From positions 1 to 46,454 of the forward strand of contig JAUSCI010000011.1 of NCBI GenBank assembly GCA_030651305.1: a stretch of 46,454 bases of DNA, read 5' to 3'. Positions 39,721 to 46,454 of this stretch are shown piece after piece. This DNA is from Sulfuritalea sp. (GTDB lineage: Bacteria; Pseudomonadota; Gammaproteobacteria; Burkholderiales; Rhodocyclaceae). The notes beneath the pieces were generated by a model. The model searched no databases and had not been told where the DNA came from. It worked only from the letters and a program-made list of their open reading frames with translations. Position 1 is the first letter of the stretch, and each line of letters starts with the position of its first letter. The translations under genes and the position numbers were made by a program.

Positions 39721-41991
39721 CTAAATTGCGGATGCAACAGGCGGCGTTCTCATCGCCTCCTCGAACTTGAGCACGACTTTTTCATGTTCGTCGAGATCAA
39801 TCGTGACGCGACCGCCGTGAACCAGTTTGCCGAACAGCAACTCGTCGGCCAGCGCTGAACGAATCGTGTCCTGGATCAGGCGAGCCATAGGCCGGGCACC
39901 CATCAGCGGATCGAAGCCTTTTTCTGCAAGCCAGGCACGCAGTGTGTCGGTGAAGATGGTCTCGACCTTCTTCTCGTGGAGTTGCCCTTCAAGTTGCATG
40001 AGAAATTTGTCCACCACGCGCAAGATGATTTGGGCATCGAGCGCGCGGAACGAGATGATGGCATCCAGCCGATTTCGAAACTCGGGTGTGAACATGCGCT
40101 TGATGTCGGCCATTTCATCTCCCTGGCTCTTGTTGGCGGTGAAGCCTATGCTGGCCTTTTGCAATGCCTCGGCTCCGGCGTTGGTCGTCATGACGATCAC
40201 CACGTTGCGGAAATCCGCTTTGCGCCCGTTGTTGTCGGTCAAGGTGCCGTGGTCCATGACCTGCAGCAGGATATTGAACACGTCAGGATGCGCCTTTTCG
40301 ATTTCGTCCAGCAGCAGCACAGCGTGCGGCTTCTTGGTTACTGCTTCGGTGAGCAGTCCGCCCTGATCAAAGCCGACATACCCGGGCGGCGCGCCGATCA
40401 GCCTGCTGACGGCGTGGCGTTCCATATATTCCGACATGTCGAAGCGGATCAGCTCGATGCCCATGCCATAGGCTAACTGGCGAGCTACCTCGGTTTTGCC
40501 AACGCCCGTCGGTCCGGAGAACAGGAAGCTGCCGATAGGCTTTTGTGGGTCGCCGAGCCCGGAGCGCGACATCTTGATTGCCTTGGTCAGGGCTTCGATG
40601 GCGGCGTCCTGACCAAAGACCATGTTCTTCAGATCGCGGTCAAGGTTTTTCAGTGCCGAACGGTCGTCGGCAGAAACGTGCTGCGGCGGGATGCGCGCAA
40701 TCTTGGCGACGATCTCCTCAATTTCGAGTTTGCCGATGGTCTTTTTCTGCTTCGACTTCGGCAGGATACGCTGGGCGGCGCCCGCTTCATCGATAACGTC
40801 GATGGCCTTGTCCGGCAGATGACGGTCGTTGATGTACTTGGCCGCCAGTTCAGCCGCGCTGGAAATCGCGGCCGCGGAATACTTGACGCCGTGATGTTCT
40901 TCAAAGCGGGACTTGAGACCGCGCAGGATCGAGACAGTTTCATCCACCGACGGCTCATTTACATCGACCTTCTGGAAACGACGGGACAGCGCATGGTCCT
41001 TTTCGAACACGCCGCGAAACTCGGTGTAGGTGGTCGCGCCAATACACTTCAGAGCGCCCGATGCCAAAGCAGGCTTGAGCAGATTGGAAGCATCCATCGT
41101 TCCACCGGATGCCGCGCCGGCGCCGATCAAAGTGTGGATTTCGTCAATGAACAGAATGGCATTGGGATTGTCTGCCAGTTGTTTGAGGACACCCTTCAGG
41201 CGCTGTTCGAAGTCGCCGCGATACTTGGTTCCCGCCAGGAGCGCGCCCATATCCAGGCAATACACGGTCGCGTTGGCCAAAATTTCCGGTACGCTTCCTT
41301 CGACAATATGGCGAGCAAGGCCTTCTGCGATGGCTGTCTTGCCAACGCCTGCTTCACCAACCAGCAGCGGGTTGTTCTTGCGGCGACGACACAGGGTCTG
41401 AATTACCCGCTCCAGTTCCTTGTCGCGACCGATCAGTGGATCAATCTTGCCGGTTAGCGCCAATTGGTTGAGGTTTTGCGTGAAATTCTCCAGCGCGCCG
41501 CCTTTTTCCTGCGTCTCGGTTTCGGTTTCTACCGGATCGTCCTTTCCCCTCGGTTGCGGTGTCTTGGTGATGCCGTGGGAAATGAAGTTCACCACATCCA
41601 GTCGCGTGACGTTCTGACGTTGCAGGAAAAAGACGGCATGCGAGTCCTTCTCACCGAAGATCGCGACCAGTACGTTCGCCCCGGTGACTTCCTTCTTTCC
41701 CGATGACTGCACATGAAGGATTGCGCGCTGGATTACGCGCTGGAACCCGAGCGTCGGTTGTGTATCGATTTCGTCGTTGCCGGCTACGGTTGGCGTGTGT
41801 TCGTTGATGAAAGTCAGCAGTTCCTTGCGCAAGCCTTCGCTATCAGCCGCGCAAGCGCGCAGCACTTCCGCGGCGGAGGGGTTGTCCAGCAATGCCAGCA
41901 GAAGATGCTCGACGGTGATGAACTCATGGCGTTTCTGCCGGGCTTCGACAAAGGCCATGTGCAAGCTGACTTCAAGTTCCTGGGCAATCAT
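39721..41991 (-). CDS. clpA: ATP-dependent Clp protease ATP-binding subunit ClpA
   Basis: ClpA is the AAA+ unfoldase that feeds proteins to ClpP. The ATG at 41991 shares one base with the clpS stop (TGATG) and gives 756 residues. Order: N-domain (about 1-145) that binds ClpS, AAA module 1 with [13 protein letters not shown] (about 207-219), and AAA module 2 with [15 protein letters not shown] (about 490-504). Walker B parts are [12 protein letters not shown] and [13 protein letters not shown]. The IGL-type ClpP-binding loop is present as [10 protein letters not shown] (near 610). clpP itself is not in the window. Confidence 0.97.
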   Translation of the reverse strand: MIAQELEVSLHMAFVEARQKRHEFITVEHLLLALLDNPSAAEVLRACAADSEGLRKELLTFINEHTPTVAGNDEIDTQPTLGFQRVIQRAILHVQSSGKKEVTGANVLVAIFGEKDSHAVFFLQRQNVTRLDVVNFISHGITKTPQPRGKDDPVETETETQEKGGALENFTQNLNQLALTGKIDPLIGRDKELERVIQTLCRRRKNNPLLVGEAGVGKTAIAEGLARHIVEGSVPEILANATVYCLDMGALLAGTKYRGDFEQRLKGVLKQLADNPNAILFIDEIHTLIGAGAASGGTMDASNLLKPALASGALKCIGATTYTEFRGVFEKDHALSRRFQKVDVNEPSVDETVSILRGLKSRFEEHHGVKYSAAAISSAAELAAKYINDRHLPDKAIDVIDEAGAAQRILPKSKQKKTIGKLEIEEIVAKIARIPPQHVSADDRSALKNLDRDLKNMVFGQDAAIEALTKAIKMSRSGLGDPQKPIGSFLFSGPTGVGKTEVARQLAYGMGIELIRFDMSEYMERHAVSRLIGAPPGYVGFDQGGLLTEAVTKKPHAVLLLDEIEKAHPDVFNILLQVMDHGTLTDNNGRKADFRNVVIVMTTNAGAEALQKASIGFTANKSQGDEMADIKRMFTPEFRNRLDAIISFRALDAQIILRVVDKFLMQLEGQLHEKKVETIFTDTLRAWLAEKGFDPLMGARPMARLIQDTIRSALADELLFGKLVHGGRVTIDLDEHEKVVLKFEEAMRTPPVASAI

Positions 41992-42311
41992 CAGTTTTCC
42001 TCCATCACGCAAGCCAGCGGGTGCTGGTGCTGACGTGCAAATTCGCTCACCTGGTCGACCTTTGTTGCAGCTACATCGTGGGGATACACTCCGCAGGTAC
42101 CTTTTCCTTCACGATGCACCTTCAGCATAACTTGCGTCGACTGTTCGCGCGACAAACCAAAATACTTTTCCAGCACTATTACGACGAAATCCATCGGAGT
42201 GAAGTCGTCGTTCAGCAGCAGTACCTTGTACATCGGTGGTGGTTTGGTGCGGCTTTGCTCCGGCGCCAATGCAGCACCACCCTCCGGCCCGACTTGCTTG
42301 CGTGTAACCAT
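41991..42311 (-). CDS. clpS: ClpA adaptor ClpS
   Basis: ClpS brings N-degron substrates to ClpAP. The 106-residue protein has a flexible N-terminus, then [17 protein letters not shown] (about 28-44), with the acidic pair that holds the substrate amino group, and [20 protein letters not shown] (about 62-81). It directly precedes clpA, the standard order. Confidence 0.96.
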   Translation of the reverse strand: MVTRKQVGPEGGAALAPEQSRTKPPPMYKVLLLNDDFTPMDFVVIVLEKYFGLSREQSTQVMLKVHREGKGTCGVYPHDVAATKVDQVSEFARQHQHPLACVMEEN

Positions 42312-42446
42312 GACTGGATTCTAATGTGATTCCTGCGCAGTTCAACACCACGAAAAAGAGGGGAATAGGGTACCGATGTCACCGTATTTTGGGCTGATTG
42401 TTCAATATGCAAGGGTCGGGAATGTGCGATGCAGCATCGAAAGTTC

Positions 42447-42675
42447 TTGACGCTGCTTGACAATGTGCGTAAAACGCGAAACGTGTTTAGTTCAAATTCC
42501 CCCGCAGTGACCTACGGTCGTCTCACAGTCTGTCGAATTGCAGCTCCTCTGAATCGCCGCTTGGCCCCCTCTGCTATACCGAGCTTGAACCTCAAACATG
42601 CCCCGGCCGGGGTGCGGTGTTTTGCAGCCCGCAGCGGTGGCCGATTCGTTCGCTTTTGATTAAGGAAGAAGTTAC
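42447..42675 (+). promoter_or_regulatory. cold-shock gene promoter and long leader
   Basis: TTGACG (42447-42452), a 17-nt spacer and TAAAAC (42470-42475) are a plausible promoter. If used, it gives a leader of about 195 nt before the csp start, a length like that of the temperature-responsive cspA leaders of enterobacteria. The rest of the 42312-42446 gap should hold the clpS promoter. Confidence 0.5.
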
Positions 42676-42879
42676 ATGGCAACTGGTACTGTTAAGTGGT
42701 TCAACGACGCCAAGGGTTTTGGTTTTATTACCCCGGATGACGGTAGCGAAGATTTGTTCGCGCATTTCTCGGCCATCAACATGGCTGGGTTCAAGTCCCT
42801 GAAGGAAGGCGACAAGGTGACTTTTGACGTGGTGCAAGGCCCCAAAGGCAAGCAGGCGTCGAACATTCAGAAGCCTTGA
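42676..42879 (+). CDS. cspA: CspA-family cold-shock protein
   Basis: This 67-residue single-domain protein has the RNP1 motif KGFGFI (about 13-18) and RNP2-like DLFAHFSAI (about 26-34), so it binds single-stranded RNA/DNA as an RNA chaperone. The long leader suggests it may be cold- or growth-regulated after transcription. AAGGAAG at 42663-42669 is the ribosome-binding site. A hairpin terminator follows. Confidence 0.95.
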   Translation: MATGTVKWFNDAKGFGFITPDDGSEDLFAHFSAINMAGFKSLKEGDKVTFDVVQGPKGKQASNIQKP

Positions 42880-42926
42880 TGTCCTCGATCTTTTCGGCAC
42901 CCGGGTAATTCCGGTTCCGGAAAACC

Positions 42927-42965
42927 AAAGCCCGCCCGACGTAAAAATCGGACGGGCTTTGTTTT
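42927..42965 (+). terminator. cspA terminator
   Basis: AAAGCCCGCCCGA and TCGGACGGGCTTT pair with a single mismatch around CGTAAAAA and are followed by GTTTT. It also lies at the end of the convergent icd gene, so it may act on both. Confidence 0.85.
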
Positions 42966-42988
42966 GGCTGCGAACTGATCGTTGCGGA

Positions 42989-44218
42989 TTACATCCGGTC
43001 AATCATTGCCTGGCCGAATGCCGAACATTTCACCTCCTTGGCTCCTTCCATCTGACGGGCAAAGTCGTAGGTGACGACCTTGTCGCCGATGGCAGCTTCC
43101 ATGGATTTGATGATGAGGTCTGCTGCCTCTGTCCAGCCTAGGTGACGCAGCATCATTTCTGCGGAGAGGATCAGGGAGCCAGGATTGACGTAATCCTTGC
43201 CGGCATATTTCGGCGCTGTGCCGTGGGTCGCCTCGAAACAGGCATATAGGTCCGAAATGTTGGCGCCCGGAGCAATGCCTATACCGCCAACCTGCGCTGC
43301 CAATGCGTCGGATATGTAGTCGCCATTCAGGTTGAGTGTAGCAATCACATCGTACTCCGCCGGGCGCAACAGAATCTGCTGCAGGAACGCGTCGGCGATG
43401 GCGTCCTTGATGATGATTCCGTTGGGCAGTTTGAGCCACGGGCCGCCGTCAATCTCATTACCTCCGAATTCCTTTTTTGCCAGCGCATAGGCCCAGTCGC
43501 GGAAGCCGCCCTCCGTGTATTTCATGATGTTGCCTTTGTGCACAATAGTTACTGATCTGCGCTTGTTGGCAATGGCGTAGTTGATGGCGGCACGCACCAG
43601 GCGCTCGGTCCCCTCGCGCGAAACCGGCTTGATACCGATGCCAGAGGTGTTGGGAAAGCGGATTTTCGTAACCCCCATTTCCTCCATCAGGAACTTGATG
43701 AGTTTCCTGGCCGGTGCTGACTCGGCTTGAAATTCAACGCCGCAGTAAATATCTTCCGTGTTTTCACGGTAGATCACCATGTCGGTCTTGCTTGGATCTT
43801 TGAGTGGCGATGGAATGCCCTTGAAGTAGCGCACCGGGCGCACACACTGGTACAGATCCATCTCCTGCCGCAATGCGACGTTGAGCGAACGGATACCGCC
43901 ACCCACTGGTGTTGTCAGCGGACCTTTGATGGACACCGAATATTCCTTGCACGCGGCAATTGTTTCTGCCGGCAGCCAGACGTCAGGTCCGTACAGGCGG
44001 GTAGCCTTTTCTCCGGCATAGACCTCCATCCACGATATCTTGCGTTTACCTCCGTAGGACTTCTGAACGGCGGCATCCACGACCTTTTGCATGACCGGCG
44101 TTATATCGACGCCAATACCATCGCCCTCGATAAAGGGAATGATGGGATTGTCTGGAATCGTTTGGCCGGGAACAATCTTCTGGCCTTCTGCGGGAACCTT
44201 AGTCAGGGAGGTACTCAT
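42989..44218 (-). CDS. icd: NADP-dependent isocitrate dehydrogenase
   Basis: Icd oxidises isocitrate to 2-oxoglutarate in the TCA cycle and competes with AceA. The ATG at 44218 gives 409 residues, like the homodimeric E. coli-type enzyme (416). The AceK target serine is S111 in [13 protein letters not shown]. Metal and substrate residues are in [16 protein letters not shown] and [20 protein letters not shown] longer open frame upstream has no support. It is divergent from aceK, which controls it by phosphorylation. Confidence 0.97.
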   Translation of the reverse strand: MSTSLTKVPAEGQKIVPGQTIPDNPIIPFIEGDGIGVDITPVMQKVVDAAVQKSYGGKRKISWMEVYAGEKATRLYGPDVWLPAETIAACKEYSVSIKGPLTTPVGGGIRSLNVALRQEMDLYQCVRPVRYFKGIPSPLKDPSKTDMVIYRENTEDIYCGVEFQAESAPARKLIKFLMEEMGVTKIRFPNTSGIGIKPVSREGTERLVRAAINYAIANKRRSVTIVHKGNIMKYTEGGFRDWAYALAKKEFGGNEIDGGPWLKLPNGIIIKDAIADAFLQQILLRPAEYDVIATLNLNGDYISDALAAQVGGIGIAPGANISDLYACFEATHGTAPKYAGKDYVNPGSLILSAEMMLRHLGWTEAADLIIKSMEAAIGDKVVTYDFARQMEGAKEVKCSAFGQAMIDRM

Positions 44219-44374
44219 GCCTGCTCCGTAGATTGTGTGTTGAGAATCAGGATTGATGCGGAATCGATTGCCGCCGATTATCCTCCAAAACCCCCGGTAT
44301 TGTGGGCCGCGGCGGCAGGTATCCTCAGACCTCGCTGGTAGAATCGCCGGCGTCAAGCTAACCGAGACTTTCAC
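44219..44374. promoter_or_regulatory. icd/aceK divergent promoter region
   Basis: This 156-bp gap must hold both promoters. GGAG precedes the icd ATG. I found no copy of the aceA palindrome here and no clear -10/-35 pair. Confidence 0.4.
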
Positions 44375-46150
44375 ATGCCGATTGGCGCTTCCGATGACCT
44401 GATTGCCGAGTCCATTGCCAATGTCCTTGTCGACGGGTTCAACAAGCACTACCGACTGTTTCGTGAGAGTTCGGCACTCGCCAAGCAGCGCTTTGAAGAG
44501 GCTCGCTGGCAGGAAGGCCAGCAAGCTGTCAGGGATCGCATCCCGTTTTATGATGATCGCGTCAGGGAGACGACCGATGGGCTACGCGGCGAGTTCAACG
44601 CCGACAGCTTGAGTGACGCCGTTTGGCAGCACGCAAAGCTGCATTACATTGGCTTGCTAACTAACCACAAGCAACCGGAGTTGGCAGAAACGTTCTTCAA
44701 TTCGGTGTGCTGCCGGATTCTGCACCGTACCTATTTCCACAACGATTTCATCTTTGTGCGGCCGGCGGTGTCCACCGAGTACATTGAGTCAGATCCGTCA
44801 ACCTATCGGTGTTACTACCCGAATGAGGCCGGTTTTAACGCTTCTATCCGGCAGGTGTTCGTCGATTTTGGATGGGCGAGGTCATTTGACGATCTTGATC
44901 GCGATGTGGATTTCATCTTGCGTAGCATAGAGGTCCACTTGGGTGGAACCATTCCTGCGCGCGAGGCAAATCTGCAGATACAGGTGCTCAATGCGGCTTT
45001 TTATCGCAACAAGGGCGCCTACGTGCTCGGCAAGGCGGTCAATGGCGCTATTGAGTATCCGTTTGCTGTCCCGGTACTGCATTCGGCGCAAGGCACGCTC
45101 TATCTAGACACTGTCATTCTCGACGCCGGGCGGATCGCTGTTCTGTTTTCCTTGTCGCGCGCTTATTTCATGGTCGACATGGAAGTGCCTTCCGGCTATG
45201 TCGAGTTTCTGCGATCGATCACGCCCAGCAAGCCGCGCTCCGAGCTTTACACCATGCTCGGGCTGGGCAAGCAGGGCAAGACCATGTTTTTCCGTGACCT
45301 GATTTTTCACCTGCATCATTCGGCAGACCGGTTCATCGTTGCGCCTGGAATAGCAGGCCTGGTCATGCTGGTATTTACCCTGCCGTCCTACCCCTACGTG
45401 TTCAAGGTCATCAAGGATGTTTTCGGAAGTACGAAGGAAGTCGACCACGACACCGTGCGGCGCAAGTATCAGTTGGTGAAACAGGTGGATCGCGTCGGGC
45501 GCATGGCTGACACGCTAGAGTTTTCAAAGGTTGCCCTTCCCCGCAATCGGTTTTCGCAGGAACTGATCGATGATCTGTACAAAGAGGCGCCGTCGCTGAT
45601 GGAAGAAGATGGCGACGATCTGGTCATCAAGCATCTTTACATTGAGCGACGCATGGAGCCACTCAACCTCTACCTTGAGCAAGCCCGCAAGACCGGGCGC
45701 GATGACCAGATCGACCAGGTTGTTAACGAGTACGGCAATGCCATCCGGGAACTCGCTATTGCCAATATATTTCCCGGCGACTTGTTGTGGAAGAACTTCG
45801 GCGTTACTCGCTACGGTCGCGTGGTCTTTTATGACTACGACGAAATCGAATACATGACTGACTGCAAGTTTCGTCGTATTCCGCCGCCTCCCAATTTCGA
45901 GGCCGAAATGTCGGGCGAGGCCTGGTACTCGGTGTCGAGGCTGGACGTATTTCCCGAGGAGTTCGAAACCTTTCTGATGGTGTCCGACAAGATTCGCGAC
46001 GCTTTCATGCGCCATCATCGCGAACTGTTTGACGCGAAGTTCTGGCAGACCACACAGGAGCAGATTCGCAAGGGCGAGGTGCAGGATTTTTTCCCGTACC
46101 CTGAATCGCTGCGCTTTTGCAATGTTTTTGGCCGAGGTGGATCGGTTTGA
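44375..46150 (+). CDS. aceK: isocitrate dehydrogenase kinase/phosphatase
   Basis: AceK phosphorylates Icd to inactivate it and removes the phosphate again, sending isocitrate to the glyoxylate shunt on acetate or fatty acids. The 591-residue length matches the family. The nucleotide-binding segment is [20 protein letters not shown], followed by FKVIKDVFG (about 328-356), and the catalytic part includes [23 protein letters not shown], read in two pieces (near 469-491). In enterobacteria it is the third gene of aceBAK; here it is divergent from its substrate gene icd instead. Its stop overlaps the start of the next gene. Confidence 0.96.
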   Translation: MPIGASDDLIAESIANVLVDGFNKHYRLFRESSALAKQRFEEARWQEGQQAVRDRIPFYDDRVRETTDGLRGEFNADSLSDAVWQHAKLHYIGLLTNHKQPELAETFFNSVCCRILHRTYFHNDFIFVRPAVSTEYIESDPSTYRCYYPNEAGFNASIRQVFVDFGWARSFDDLDRDVDFILRSIEVHLGGTIPAREANLQIQVLNAAFYRNKGAYVLGKAVNGAIEYPFAVPVLHSAQGTLYLDTVILDAGRIAVLFSLSRAYFMVDMEVPSGYVEFLRSITPSKPRSELYTMLGLGKQGKTMFFRDLIFHLHHSADRFIVAPGIAGLVMLVFTLPSYPYVFKVIKDVFGSTKEVDHDTVRRKYQLVKQVDRVGRMADTLEFSKVALPRNRFSQELIDDLYKEAPSLMEEDGDDLVIKHLYIERRMEPLNLYLEQARKTGRDDQIDQVVNEYGNAIRELAIANIFPGDLLWKNFGVTRYGRVVFYDYDEIEYMTDCKFRRIPPPPNFEAEMSGEAWYSVSRLDVFPEEFETFLMVSDKIRDAFMRHHRELFDAKFWQTTQEQIRKGEVQDFFPYPESLRFCNVFGRGGSV

Positions 46151-46454
46151 GCCGCCTCCTGCTGTTCAACAAGCCCTATGGCGTCCTGACCCAGTTCACG
46201 GATGCAAATGGGCGGTCGACACTTGCCGACTACATTCCCGTTCCCAAGGTCTATGCCGCCGGCCGACTCGATGCCGATTCGGAGGGGCTGGTCGTATTGA
46301 CTGATGACGGAGCCCTGCAGACAAAAATTGCTGATCCCCGTCACAAGCTGGCAAAGCTTTACCACGTGCAGGTTGAAGGCCTGGTAACGGATGCCGCGCT
46401 GAAGAAACTCTTGGTCGGGGTGAATCTGGGTGACTTTCTGACGCGGCCTTGTCA
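46147..46454 (+). CDS. rluE: RluE-like 23S rRNA pseudouridine synthase (partial, cut by window end)
   Basis: The first 102 residues are present. The start is TTG at 46147, overlapping the aceK stop, followed by [21 protein letters not shown]. The catalytic Asp lies in [21 protein letters not shown] (about 37-56, read in two parts). This matches the RsuA/RluBE family, and [15 protein letters not shown] without an N-terminal S4 domain is like RluE, which modifies U2457 of 23S rRNA. The C-terminal half is outside the window. Confidence 0.88.
   Translation, partial: MSRLLLFNKPYGVLTQFTDANGRSTLADYIPVPKVYAAGRLDADSEGLVVLTDDGALQTKIADPRHKLAKLYHVQVEGLVTDAALKKLLVGVNLGDFLTRPC

Noticed and set aside
44219-44524. 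102-codon N-terminal extension of Icd
   Set aside because: It would run across the icd/aceK promoter region and part of aceK; the normal Icd start has a ribosome-binding site.

Overview
The window reads as one contiguous chromosomal segment of a GC-rich betaproteobacterium. The evidence is the gene order ndk-rlmN-pilW-rodZ-ispG-hisS-(yfgM)-bamB-der-hfq-hflX-hflK-hflC-(DUF2065)-hisZ-purA-rnr, the presence of HisZ, and the protein sequences themselves. A Rhodocyclales/Sterolibacteriaceae-like or related sulfur- and nitrogen-respiring lineage is my inference from the cytochrome and flavocytochrome c genes. I see no insertion sequence, prophage, integrase or CRISPR array.

Layout. 1-570: 3' end of a 23S rRNA gene, 5S rRNA and a strong terminator, which close an rRNA operon. 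618-2523: accA (fatty acid synthesis) overlapping tilS (tRNA-Ile lysidine). 2520-8364: a DctS/DctR-like two-component pair transcribed away from a TRAP transporter operon dctP-dctQ-dctM. 8571-17609: a tightly overlapping housekeeping operon for nucleotide balance, RNA methylation, pili, cell shape, isoprenoids, His-tRNA charging and outer-membrane assembly, ending with the GTPase gene der. 17693-23995: hfq-hflX-hflK-hflC, a small membrane protein, hisZ and purA. 24113-26476: tRNA-Leu(CAG) diverging from rnr, with the tRNA promoter lying across the rnr start. 26536-29405: rpmB-rpmG and radC on the minus strand, coaBC-dut on the plus strand.

29433-33679 is the respiratory part. A cytochrome c4-like gene converges on a four-gene minus-strand operon: a NapC/NirT-type tetraheme quinol dehydrogenase, an ethylbenzene-dehydrogenase-type haem protein, a dihaem cytochrome (FccA-like) and the flavoprotein of flavocytochrome c sulfide dehydrogenase (FccB). 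Together they could form a periplasmic electron route between sulfide or another sulfur compound and the quinone pool. This is the best candidate here for a poorly described system.

34047-46150 holds the whole isocitrate branch point, spread over several transcription units: aceB with a divergent LysR regulator, an alpha/beta hydrolase, aceA, then rraA, clpA-clpS and a cold-shock gene, then icd with divergent aceK. The aceA promoter is unusually readable: good -10 and -35 boxes with a perfect 16-bp palindrome just upstream and a second copy of its core 118 bp further away. The window ends inside an rluE-like pseudouridine synthase gene.
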